From a virus: a stretch of DNA of 35,052 bases. The position numbers and the translations under genes are program-made. The stretch is taken from positions 1-35,052 of the IMG/VR virus record IMGVR_UViG_3300031209_000273. One strand, given 5' to 3'. The notes under the pieces were generated by a model that saw only the letters and a list, made by a program, of their open reading frames with translations, was not told the DNA's origin and did not search any database. Shown piece after piece: positions 23,679-32,600 of the stretch (positions within the stretch are counted from its first letter, which is position 1; each line of letters begins with the position of its first letter).

Positions 23679-24617
23679 ATGGCACGTGCGCAAGGCGCGC
23701 GGGCGCAGATGGCGCTCGGCTTTGAGACAGTATACGGCACCCCGCCGGTCAGTGGGTTCACCAAAATGCCCTTTGCCAGCACGTCGCTGGGATCGGAACA
23801 ACCACTTCTGAACAGCGAATTGCTTGGGTATGGCCGCGACCCTCTCGCCCCAATCAAGGACGCGGTGACGGCCGATGGCGATGTCATGGTGCCGATCGAC
23901 GCCGAGGCCTTCGGGTTCTGGCTGAAGGCGGCTTTCGGGGATCCGATCACCTCTGGCGTGGGGCCATACACCCATGAGTTCCGCTCGGGCAGCTGGACTC
24001 TGCCATCGATGTCGATCGAGACCGGCATGCCCGAGGTGCCGCGATTTGCGATGTATTCCGGCTGCGTGCTGGATCAGCTGTCTTGGCAGGTGCAACGTTC
24101 TGGCCTGCTGACAGCCACCGCCCGGCTGGTGGCGCAAGGCGAGACCATCGCCACGACGACCGGCGCAGGCACCCCCGCAGAACTGGCGCTGCAGCGGTTC
24201 GGCCATTTCAACGGCGCGATCAGCCGGAACGGCAGCGCCCTCGGCAACGTGGTCTCGGCGGAAATCACCTATGCCAACAACCTCGACCGGATCGAGACCA
24301 TCCGAAGCGATGGCAAGATCGACGGGGCAGACCCGTCCATCGCCGCCCTGACCGGCCGGATCGAGGTCCGCTTTGCCGACAGCACGCTGGTGACGCAGGC
24401 GATCAACGGCGATCCCTGCGAGATCAGCTTCGCCTATGTCCTGCCCTCGGGCGAAAGCTTCACCTTCACTGTCCACGCCGTCTACCTGCCGCGCCCCCGG
24501 ATCGAGATTTCCGGGCCGCAGGGCGTGCAGGCCACCTTTGACTGGCAAGCGGCGAAAGCCGCCAGCCCCGCCCGCATGTGCACCGCAACCCTTATCAACG
24601 ATATCGAGGAATACTGA
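23679..24617 (+). CDS. Major tail tube protein
   Basis: This 312-residue protein starts at the ATG following GGAGAAAG, which serves as ribosome site. A TTG four codons upstream is within that site and is unlikely to be the start. The N-terminal RAQGARAQMALGFETVYGTP is typical of tail tube proteins of this phage group. Two beta-rich halves follow (PMSIETGMPEV-like SMSIETGMPEVPRFAMYSGC, and SAEITYANNLDRIETIRSDG with IEVRFADSTL), suggesting a duplicated tube fold or a tube plus an extra outer domain. It sits between the tail terminator and the tail chaperone genes, as in most siphoviruses. The stop overlaps the next start (TGATG). Confidence 0.85.
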   Translation: MARAQGARAQMALGFETVYGTPPVSGFTKMPFASTSLGSEQPLLNSELLGYGRDPLAPIKDAVTADGDVMVPIDAEAFGFWLKAAFGDPITSGVGPYTHEFRSGSWTLPSMSIETGMPEVPRFAMYSGCVLDQLSWQVQRSGLLTATARLVAQGETIATTTGAGTPAELALQRFGHFNGAISRNGSALGNVVSAEITYANNLDRIETIRSDGKIDGADPSIAALTGRIEVRFADSTLVTQAINGDPCEISFAYVLPSGESFTFTVHAVYLPRPRIEISGPQGVQATFDWQAAKAASPARMCTATLINDIEEY

Positions 24618-25054
24618 TGATCCGTCTGAACCTGACCGCCACGCCGCAATGGGTGGACCTCGCCCCCGGCCTGCGCCTGCTGGTCGGCCCCCTGACCACT
24701 GCCCTGATGGTGTCAGCCCGCGCCGATCCGGCAATCGAAGGGCTGCCCGATGGTGCTTCCCAAGAGGAACTGGCTCTGGCCATGGCCAAGTCCGTGGCCC
24801 GGCGCGCGGTGCTGGATTGGGAAGGCGTGGGCGATGACGCGGGCAACATCGTCCCCGTCACGCCTGAAGGCATCGATGCCCTGCTGGAAATCTGGCCGGT
24901 CTTCGAGGCGTTCCAGACCCAATACGTTGCGCGCGGCCTGATCCTGGACGCGGAAAAAAACGTCTCCGCGCCCTCGCCGACTGGTCCTTCGGCGGCGGCG
25001 ACCGGTACTGCGCGGCCTGCCCGGGGCCGTGCCCGGACTGCCCCGCAAGACTGA
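24617..25054 (+). CDS. Tail assembly chaperone, G-like protein
   Basis: The 145-residue product begins at the ATG overlapping the tail tube stop (TGATG). An open frame starting at 24578 is shadow upstream of this ATG. Its first 110 residues look folded (WVDLAPGLRLLVGPLTTALM; EELALAMAKSVARRAVLDW; ITPEGIDALLEIW-like VTPEGIDALLEIWPVFEAF). After residue 115 the in-frame tail is low-complexity (P, S, A, T, R), a sign that it is a short extension beyond a frameshift site. At codons 114-115 the sequence A-AAA-AAC occurs. The position between tube and tape measure is that of lambda G, which binds the tape measure protein during tail assembly. See the next two entries. Confidence 0.8.
   Translation: MIRLNLTATPQWVDLAPGLRLLVGPLTTALMVSARADPAIEGLPDGASQEELALAMAKSVARRAVLDWEGVGDDAGNIVPVTPEGIDALLEIWPVFEAFQTQYVARGLILDAEKNVSAPSPTGPSAAATGTARPARGRARTAPQD
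24955..24994 (+). promoter_or_regulatory. Programmed -1 frameshift signal (slippery A-AAA-AAC with hairpin)
   Basis: The heptamer A-AAA-AAC occupies 24955-24961 and lies exactly in the zero frame of the G gene (codons GAA AAA AAC). It is one of the classic -1 slippery sequences. A stem CGCCGA (24975-24980) with TCGGCG (24989-24994), loop of 8 bases, begins 13 bases downstream. An alternative stem pairs CTGGTC with GACCGG slightly further on. Shifting -1 here enters an open frame that continues to 25284 and encodes a protein-like sequence. Confidence 0.7.
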
Positions 25055-25284
25055 ACCAGCCGCAAACGCCGGAGGGTTGGCAGGTCTGGGATCTGGTCGG
25101 CCGTCTTGGTGGCCAGTTGCGAGTGATCCCCGGTGCAGTGCTGGGCTGGGACATGGGCGCGGCGCTCGCCATGGCACGTGCCCTCGGGATCGACACCCTG
25201 ATCGCCGCCGAACTGCTACCCGAGATCGAAGCGGTGATGGTGCGCAAACTGAACGAACAAATGGAAGGAAGCCGCGATGGCTGA
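24961..25284 (+). CDS. T part of the tail chaperone GT fusion (reached by -1 frameshift)
   Basis: This frame has no usable start codon at its beginning. It is open from the slippery site to a TGA at 25284, overlapping the tape measure start by 8 bases. Read after a -1 shift it adds 107 residues to the first 115 of G, giving a GT protein of about 222. The sequence looks like real protein: LADWSFGGGDRYCAACPGPC, then a CxxCxxxCxxC cluster (CAACPGPCPDC) fit for zinc, then WQVWDLVGRLGGQLRVIPGA and a helical end (AELLPEIEAVMVRKLNEQM). In lambda and many siphoviruses G and GT are made this way, and GT links the tape measure to tube subunits. Confidence 0.7.
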   Translation, partial: RLRALADWSFGGGDRYCAACPGPCPDCPARLNQPQTPEGWQVWDLVGRLGGQLRVIPGAVLGWDMGAALAMARALGIDTLIAAELLPEIEAVMVRKLNEQMEGSRDG

Positions 25285-27724
25285 AAAACGCGTATCCGTC
25301 CGCCTCGTGGCGGAAGGCGGCCGCCAGGTCCGCGCCGAACTGGAAGGTGTGGGCGAAGCAGGCGCGCGCGGGTTCGGGCGGCTGTCGCGCGAGATGGACA
25401 TGGCGAATGCGCGCGTTGCCGCATTTGCCCGCCGCGCCACGCTTGCCGCAGCTGCTGCCACTGCGGCGCTGGCGGCGGCGGGGGTCGCGATGATCCGCTC
25501 CGGCCTGCAGACCGTCGATGCGCAGGCCAAGATGGCGCAATCTCTTGGCACAACGGTTGCCAGCCTTCAGGTGCTGGAGCGGGCGGGCGATCTGGCAGGC
25601 GTGTCGATGGGTCAGGTCGAGCAAGCCACCGTGCAGCTGACGCGGCGGCTCAGCCAGGCCGCCTCCGGTACCGGCCCGGCGATTGACGCTTTGCGCCGTT
25701 TGCGGCTTTCGGCCGAGGATTTACAGCGCCTGCCGCTGGATGCGCGCATCGCGGCCATTCAGGAGGCGCTGGGGCAATTTGTCCCCGAGGCCGAACGCGC
25801 GGCAGTGGCCTCGCAGCTCTTTGGCGACCGCGCGGCACTGGTGTTCACCCGGATCGACACGGCGACACTGCGCCAGGCGACCGAGGATGTGCTTGCCTTC
25901 GGGGTTGTCGTTTCCGAAGCTGACGCCGATCAGATTGAGCGTACCAATGACGCGATCTCGCGTCTCGGCCTGATCTGGCGGGGTCTGTCGAACCAGCTGG
26001 CGGTCGCCGCCGCACCAGCGTTAGAAGCGGTCGCGAATGCCATGGCGGCGATTGCCAGCCGCACCGGGCCGCTGGGCATCGCGATCAAGGCGCTGTTCGA
26101 CAACCTCGGACGCATGACCACCTATGCCGCGACGTTCGCGGGCATCATGGCCGGGCGCTGGGTGGCGGGTATGGCGGCGGCGGCATTATCGGTGCGCGGG
26201 CTGGCCACAGCACTGGTCTTCCTGCGCGGCGCGCTGATCCGCACCGGGATCGGGGCGCTGATCGTCGGCGCTGGCGAGCTGGTCTATCAATTCTCGCAAC
26301 TTGTCACCCGAGTTGGCGGCGTTGGAGATGCGTTCCAGCTGCTTGGCGATCTGGCCAAGGAAATCTGGTCGCGGATGGGGCTGGCACTGGATGGTGCACT
26401 GTCACAGATGGCAGCCGGTTGGGAGGGGCTGAAGGCCGCAAGTCTTTCAGCACTTGAGGGCACCATCGCTGGGGTTGTCAGCTTCGGCGACCGGACGGCG
26501 GCGATTTTCCAGGGGGCCTATGATGCAGCCGTGGCGATTTGGGGCAGTCTGCCCAGCGCCATCGGTGACTTTGCCTTTCAGGCCGCGAACGGTCTGATCT
26601 CCGGCGTCGAGGCGATGCTGAACTGTGTCGTCACCCGCATCAACACCTTCATCAACGGGTTGAACGCCGCACTCGCGCTGCTGCCGGAATGGGCAACGGG
26701 TGAAGGTGGGGTCCGGATCGGCACGCTGGATCCCTTGGACCTGGCGCGGATCGGTAACCCGTTTGAGGGTGCGGCAACCGCAGCGGGTGCCGCCGCAGCC
26801 GATGCCTTCTCCGCCGCGCTGTCGCGCACTTATCTGGAACCGCCTGACCTCGGTCTTGGCACAATGGCCGAAGACGCCCGCGCCCGCGCCAACGGCTATC
26901 GCGAGGCGGCGGGAATGCTGGCAGATGCCGCTGGTCGCCCACTGGCCAGCCGGCAAGCGCTGCGCGACGCGGTAACCGGCAGCGGGGTGGAGGCTGAAGC
27001 CGCACTGGCCAATGCTGCGGCCTCTGCGGACGCACTCGGGCTGGAATTGGACGAAACGGCCGCCGCTGCCGGTGGTGCGGGAGCCGCGGCGCGCGCTGCC
27101 GGGGCGGCAGCGGCCGAGGGCGCGGAGCAAGCCGCAACAGGCTGGGGCGCGGTCACCGCAGCGCTCGCCGACTATGCCGCCAGGGCCCGCGATATCGGTG
27201 GCGATATCGGCCAGACACTGGTCGGCGCATTCCAGAGCGCCGAGAACGCCGTGGCCGCCTTTGTCAAAACCGGCAAGCTCGACTTCCGCGACCTCGTCAC
27301 CTCGATGATCGCCGATCTGGCCAAGCTGGCGGCGCGCCGCTTCATCCTCGGGCCTATCGCTGATGCCCTCTGGGGCGCACTTGGCGGTGCGGGTGGATTG
27401 TTCGCGGACATCCTGCACGCGGGCGGCACAGTCGGATCGCCGGGCCCGGGCCGCATGGTCCCGGCGCTGGCCTTCGCCGGTGCCCCGCGTATGCATTCCG
27501 GTGGCTGGGCCGGGATCAAGCCCGACGAGGTTCCTGCGATCCTGCAACGAGGAGAACGGGTTCTGTCGCGCCGGGAGGCGGCTGGTTATGGCCAGGGGCA
27601 GAGCGCCGCGCCGAATATCTCCGTCACGATCAACGCACGCGATGCCGAAAGCTTCCGCCAATCCCGCACGCAGGTGGCAGCCGACATCGCCCGCGCCGTC
27701 TCGCTTGGCCGGAGGGGCATGTGA
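25277..27724 (+). CDS. Tail tape measure protein
   Basis: This 815-residue protein sets tail length and is later ejected. The N-terminal part (1-60) is basic and helical (KRVSVRLVAEGGRQVRAELE). A long helical stretch with TMP-like segments follows (VDAQAKMAQSLGTTVASLQV near 80), then hydrophobic segments around 275-335 that could cross the membrane during DNA entry. The C-terminal part (about 640-815) holds the conserved GWGAVTAALADYAARARDIG and HSGGWAGIKPDEVPAILQRG segments of lambda-type tape measures. At about 0.15 nm per residue the tail would be near 120 nm. The ribosome site AAGGAAG precedes the ATG. The last residues overlap the next gene. Confidence 0.9.
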   Translation: MAEKRVSVRLVAEGGRQVRAELEGVGEAGARGFGRLSREMDMANARVAAFARRATLAAAAATAALAAAGVAMIRSGLQTVDAQAKMAQSLGTTVASLQVLERAGDLAGVSMGQVEQATVQLTRRLSQAASGTGPAIDALRRLRLSAEDLQRLPLDARIAAIQEALGQFVPEAERAAVASQLFGDRAALVFTRIDTATLRQATEDVLAFGVVVSEADADQIERTNDAISRLGLIWRGLSNQLAVAAAPALEAVANAMAAIASRTGPLGIAIKALFDNLGRMTTYAATFAGIMAGRWVAGMAAAALSVRGLATALVFLRGALIRTGIGALIVGAGELVYQFSQLVTRVGGVGDAFQLLGDLAKEIWSRMGLALDGALSQMAAGWEGLKAASLSALEGTIAGVVSFGDRTAAIFQGAYDAAVAIWGSLPSAIGDFAFQAANGLISGVEAMLNCVVTRINTFINGLNAALALLPEWATGEGGVRIGTLDPLDLARIGNPFEGAATAAGAAAADAFSAALSRTYLEPPDLGLGTMAEDARARANGYREAAGMLADAAGRPLASRQALRDAVTGSGVEAEAALANAAASADALGLELDETAAAAGGAGAAARAAGAAAAEGAEQAATGWGAVTAALADYAARARDIGGDIGQTLVGAFQSAENAVAAFVKTGKLDFRDLVTSMIADLAKLAARRFILGPIADALWGALGGAGGLFADILHAGGTVGSPGPGRMVPALAFAGAPRMHSGGWAGIKPDEVPAILQRGERVLSRREAAGYGQGQSAAPNISVTINARDAESFRQSRTQVAADIARAVSLGRRGM

Positions 27725-28350
27725 TGGCGTTTCATGAGGTCAGGTTCCCCGACAACATCAGCCGTGGCGCGCGGGGCGGGCCGGAACGGCGGACACAGAT
27801 CGTCGAACTGGCCTCTGGAGACGAGGAGCGCAACGCCAGCTGGGCCAACAGCCGCCGCCGCTATGATGTCGCCTATGGCATCCGCCGCGCTGACGATCTG
27901 GCATCCGTCGTGGCCTTCTTCGAGGCCCGCAACGGCCGCCTGCATGGCTTCCGGTACAAAGACTGGGCTGACTACAAATCCTGCCTGCCGTCGCAGGCCG
28001 TGGCCCCGACCGACCAGCCCATCGGCACCGGCAATGGTGCCGTTACCGCCTTCGGCCTTCTGAAGCGCTACACTTCCGGCGCGCAAAGCTGGACCCGCGC
28101 CATCGCCAAGCCGGTCGCGGGCTCTGTCCGCCTTGCCCTGAACGGCGTCGAACAGATGACCGGCTGGAGCGTCGACACCGCCACCGGCAGCGTCACCTTC
28201 GCTGCCGCCCCGGGTGCAAGCATCGCGATCACTGCGGGCTTCGAATTCGACGTGCCCGTCCGCTTCGACACCGACACGCTGGACGTGACCCTCGATATCG
28301 AGCGGCTCGGGTCAATCACGTCCATCCCTCTTCTGGAGATCCGCAGATGA
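27724..28350 (+). CDS. DUF2460 tail protein, RcGTA gp12-like distal tail protein
   Basis: This 208-residue protein belongs to DUF2460, the first of the four tip proteins shared with the RcGTA cluster. Conserved segments are HEVRFPDNISRGARGGPERR, WANSRRRYDVAYGIRRADDL, FEARNGRLHGFRYKDWADYK and, at the end, FDVPVRFDTDTLDVTLDIER. In the RcGTA structure the equivalent protein forms the distal tail ring at the end of the tube. The start is the ATG at 27724, in the TGATG junction with the tape measure stop. GTG at 27721 is a less likely alternative. The stop overlaps the next gene by 4 bases. Confidence 0.95.
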   Translation: MAFHEVRFPDNISRGARGGPERRTQIVELASGDEERNASWANSRRRYDVAYGIRRADDLASVVAFFEARNGRLHGFRYKDWADYKSCLPSQAVAPTDQPIGTGNGAVTAFGLLKRYTSGAQSWTRAIAKPVAGSVRLALNGVEQMTGWSVDTATGSVTFAAAPGASIAITAGFEFDVPVRFDTDTLDVTLDIERLGSITSIPLLEIRR

Positions 28351-29231
28351 AATCCCTCTCCCCTGCGCTGCAGGCGCATCTCGATGATGGCACCACCACC
28401 CTGTCCTGGTGCTGGCGGATTTCGCGAGCAGACGGCGTGGCGCTGGGCTTCACCGATCATGATCGCGCCCTCAGCTTTGACGGCACCGAATTTGAGCCCG
28501 AAAGCGGGTTTGCCGCCTCGGAAATCCGCTCGGGCTCCGATCTGGCCGTTGATGCGCAGGACGCGACGGGCGTGCTGACCTCGGACCGGATCACCGAGAC
28601 CGACATCTTGGACGGACGCTGGGACAACGCTGCTGTGGAGCTTTGGCGGGTGAACTGGGCCGACACTGGCCAGCGGGTGCTGCTGCGGCGCGGAGCGGTC
28701 GGGCAAATCCGGCGCGGGCGGATGGCGTTCGTAGCCGAGGTCCGGTCGCTGGCGCATGTGCTGGGCCAGACCGTTGGGCGGACGTTTCAGGCGGGCTGTG
28801 ATGCGGCGTTGGGCGATGCGCGCTGCGGGATCAATCTGGAAAACGCTGTCTACAAGGGCACGGGCGTTGTCACCGACCTGTTGCGCGACCGCGCGTTCAT
28901 GGCCTCGGGCTTGGCCGGGTTTGCAGCCGCCTGGTTCACGTCTGGCACAATCACCTGGACCAGCGGTGCCAATGCCGGGCGGATCACGGAAGTGCTGGCC
29001 CATGATCTGGCAGACAGCATCGCGGCGTTGACACTGCTGGAATCGCCGGTGCGTCCAATCAGTGAAGGTGACAACTTCATCGCGCGGGCTGGCTGCGACA
29101 AGCGCATTGCCACCTGCGGGGCCAAGTTCGCCAATACTGCCAATTTTCGAGGGTTTCCAAACATTCCCGGCCAAGATGCAGTGCTGCGCTATGCCAGCCA
29201 AGACGGCGGGCACGAAGACGGCGTGCTTTGA
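28347..29231 (+). CDS. DUF2163 tail protein, RcGTA gp13-like baseplate hub
   Basis: This 294-residue DUF2163 protein has the complete family pattern: SPALQAHLDDGTTTLSWCWR, GFTDHDRALSFDGTEFEPES, the conserved RAGCDKRIATCGAKFANTAN near 245-265, and NFRGFPNIPGQDAVLRYA at the end. The cysteines near 150 (GCDAALGDARCGIN) and 250-260 may bind a metal: related RcGTA hub protein carries an iron-sulfur cluster, to my knowledge. It forms part of the baseplate hub under the distal tail ring. Start and stop both overlap neighbours by 4 bases, so the tip block is tightly coupled. Confidence 0.95.
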   Translation: MKSLSPALQAHLDDGTTTLSWCWRISRADGVALGFTDHDRALSFDGTEFEPESGFAASEIRSGSDLAVDAQDATGVLTSDRITETDILDGRWDNAAVELWRVNWADTGQRVLLRRGAVGQIRRGRMAFVAEVRSLAHVLGQTVGRTFQAGCDAALGDARCGINLENAVYKGTGVVTDLLRDRAFMASGLAGFAAAWFTSGTITWTSGANAGRITEVLAHDLADSIAALTLLESPVRPISEGDNFIARAGCDKRIATCGAKFANTANFRGFPNIPGQDAVLRYASQDGGHEDGVL

Positions 29232-29674
29232 TTGGCGCCGCCGATCCCGCCCTCGTCGTCACGACCGCGCGATTATGGCTCGGGACGCCTTATCACGATC
29301 AGGCCAGTCTACGCGGTGTCGGTTGCGATTGCCTCGGTCTCGCACGCGGCGTCTGGCGTGATGTGGTGGGAAACGAGCCTTTCCCGATCCCACCTTACAG
29401 CCGGGATTGGGGCGAAACCGGGCCGCACGAGGTGCTGGCGAATGGTGCCGCCTCAATGCTGATCCCGATCGGAACGAATGACGCCAGCCCGGGCGCGCTG
29501 ATCCTCTTCCGCATGACCCCCCGCGCCATTGCCAAGCATGTCGGGATCCTGACGGGGCCTGACAGCTTTATCCATTCCTACGAGCGGCTGGGCGTCGTCG
29601 AGGAAACCCTGACCCCTATCTGGCGGCGGCGCATTGCCTTCGCCTTCCTGTTCCCGCCCTCGGGCAGCATCTGA
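29228..29674 (+). CDS. NlpC/P60 peptidase, RcGTA gp14-like
   Basis: This is a 148-residue cell-wall hydrolase in the tail tip, expected to cut peptide cross-links of peptidoglycan so that the tail can pass. The NlpC/P60 catalytic residues are visible: Cys35 in VGCDCLGLARGV and His104 in AKHVGIL. The pattern LWLGTPYHDQASLRGVGCDC is typical of the phage branch of the family. The start codon is TTG (29228), overlapping the previous stop (TTGA). That start fits the family length and leaves no better choice. Confidence 0.95.
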   Translation: MIGAADPALVVTTARLWLGTPYHDQASLRGVGCDCLGLARGVWRDVVGNEPFPIPPYSRDWGETGPHEVLANGAASMLIPIGTNDASPGALILFRMTPRAIAKHVGILTGPDSFIHSYERLGVVEETLTPIWRRRIAFAFLFPPSGSI

Positions 29675-29684
29675 AAGACCTCAC

Positions 29685-32600
29685 ATGGCAACGCTTGTAC
29701 TCGGCGCGGTTGGCTCCGCGATCGGTGGGTCCATCGGTGGCGGGCTGCTAGGCGTCAGCGCCGTCACCATTGGCGGCTTCATCGGATCGAGTGTGGGATC
29801 GCTGGTCGACAGTTGGATCGTGTCGTCCCTCGCGCCCGCCCAACGCATCGAGGGCGCGCGCCTCGACGGCCTGCGGATTACCTCTTCGACCGAAGGGGCC
29901 GTGATCCCCCGCCTCTTTGGCCGGATGCGCATTGGCGGCAATATCATCTGGGCCACGGATTTTCGGGAGGAGACGAAGACCACGACCCAAGGCGGCGGCA
30001 AGGGCGGCGGGGGCGGCAAGGTCAAGACCACCGAGTATTTGTACTATGCCTCCTTCGCGGTCGCTCTTTGCGAGGGCGAGATCACCGGCATCGGCCGCGT
30101 CTGGGCCGACGGCAAGGCCATGGACATGACCGGCGTCACCTGGCGCTGGTATCCGGGCGACGAGGCGCAGGGTCCGGACCCGTTTATTTCGGCGAAGATG
30201 GGAGCCGCCAACACCCCCGCCTACCGCGGCACTGCCTATGTGGTGTTCGAGGAGCTGGACCTCAGTTCCTTCGGCAATCGCCTGCCGCAGATCAGCTTCG
30301 AGGTGTTCCGGCCGCTGGCTGATCCTGACACCGCCGAAGGGTTGGTCAAAGCCGTCACGCTGATCCCGGCCTCCGGCGAATTCAGCTACGCGACCGCGCC
30401 AGTGAAGAAATCGACCGGCCCCGGCGGCGCAACCGTCGCCGAGAACCTGAACGCCATCTCGGACACGGCTGACATCGTCGTGGCGCTCGACCGGCTGCAG
30501 GCGATGGCCCCGGCGGTGGAGAGTGTGTCTTTGGTCGTCGCGTGGTTTGGCGATGATCTGCGGGCGGGATCCTGCAAGGTCCGTCCCGGCGTCGAGGTTG
30601 CGGCCAAGACCACGAAGCCCTCGGTCTGGTCGGTGAACGGCGTCAGCCGTGCCAATGCGGTTCTGGTCAGCCGCGACGCCGAGGACCGACCTGTTTATGG
30701 CGGCACGCCTGCAGACTTCGCGGTGGTACAGGCAATCAGGGAAATGAAAGCGCGCGGGCTTCGTGTGACCTTCTATCCGTTTATCCTGATGGATGTGCCG
30801 CCCGGCAACGCCAAACCCAATCCTTACAGCGCAAACGCTGCCGGGGTCGGTCAGCCCACATTCCCTTGGCGCGGGCGGATCACCTGTTCCCCCGCTGCTG
30901 GCTTTGCTGGATCGGTGGACAAAACCGCCTCGGCGGCCCCGCAGGTCTCGGCTCTGTTTGGCACGGCGACACCTGCCAACTTCAGCGTTTCTGGCGAGGC
31001 GGTCAGCTGGACCGGCCCGGTCGGTGAGTGGGGCCTGCGCCGCATGGTGCTGCATTACGCCCAGCTGTGCAAAGCAGCTGGCGGAGTCGATGCTTTCCTG
31101 ATCGGCACCGAGATGCCCGGCCTGACCACGATTCGCAGCGGGGCCACGACCTATCCGGCAGTGCAGGCCTATCGCGATCTGGCTGCGGCCGTGCGTGTGA
31201 TCCTTGGGCCGGGCACCAAGATCAGCTACGCAGCCGACTGGTCGGAGTATTTCGGCCACCAGCCGGGCGACGGGAGTGGCGACGTCTTCTTCCACCTCGA
31301 TCCGCTCTGGGCGGACGCCAACATCGATTTCATCGGTATCGATAACTACATGCCGCTCTCGGATTGGCGCGACGGATTTGATCATGCTGATGCAGCACTG
31401 GCCCCGGCGATCTATGACCGCGCCTACCTGCAATCGAACATCAATGGCGGCGAAGGGTTTGACTGGTTCTATGCCAGCGCCTTGGATCGAACAGCACAAA
31501 ACCGCACGCCAATCAGCGATGGCGCAGCAGCCAAACCATGGGTGTTCCGCTTCAAGGATCTGCGCGCTTGGTGGCAAAACGCTCATTTCAACCGTCCGGG
31601 TGGCGTGGAGAGCGGGACGCCAACGGCATGGGTGCCGCAGTCCAAATCGATCTGGTTCACCGAATTGGGCTGCCCCGCCATCGATCGCGGCACCAACCAG
31701 CCGAACGTCTTTTTCGACCCGAAGTCATCGGAGAGCTTCACGCCGTATTTCTCACGCGGCTGGCGGGATGATGCGATCCAGCGCGCCTATCTGGAAGCGA
31801 CGTATCTGTTCTGGTCAGCACCAGCCAACAACCCGCTGTCGGGAATGACGGGCGCGCGCATGGTCAACGTGCCGGAATGCTCCGCATGGACCTGGGACGC
31901 GCGACCTTATCCATTCTTTCCCGAACTCACCGATGTCTGGACCGATGGTCCGAACTGGCAGCTGGGGCACTGGCTGACCGGGCGGCTTGGCGCGGTGTCG
32001 CTGGCGGCATTGGTGCGGCACCTCTGCCTGCGGGCAGGCATGCCGAAGGGCCAGATCGACGTCACCGGACTCTGGGGTGCGGTCGAGGGATATGTGATCT
32101 CGGCGCTGGAAGCCCCGCGCGCGTCGATTTCCACGCTGGCCCGTCACTTCGGCTTTGATGCCGTCGAGAGTGAGGGTCGCATCCGCTTCCTGATGCGCGG
32201 CCGGATCGCGACTTCAACGATCACCCCAGACGGCATGGTGGCCCCCACCTCGGGACAGGGGGACGTGATGGAACTGACGCGGGCACAGGAAACCGAACTG
32301 CCGCAGGCGCTGAAATGGCAAGTGGCGCGGGCGGACGAGGATTATGACGCGGCGCAGGTCGAAGCACGGCGCATCACTGTCGACACCACACGCATCGCGT
32401 CCGAGGCTTTCCCGATGGCCGTGCCACCCGAAGAAGCCGAACGCCGCTGCCGTCGTGCGCTGATGGAGGCGTGGGTGGGGCGCGAAACTGCCGTGTTTCG
32501 CTTGCCGCCTTCACGTCTGGCACTCGATCCATGCGATGTGATTCAGCTCGACCATGACGGCCGCCTGACCGAGATGCGGCTGGCGTCCATTGCGGATTCG

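Noticed and set aside
23634-24734. A 366-codon open frame on the minus strand
   Set aside because: It is opposite the tail tube gene and rich in G, R and A with no motif.
29748-31586. A 612-codon open frame on the minus strand
   Set aside because: It is antisense to the large tail-tip gene, which has clear domains. Long antisense frames are common in GC-rich coding DNA, and the translation has no recognisable motif.
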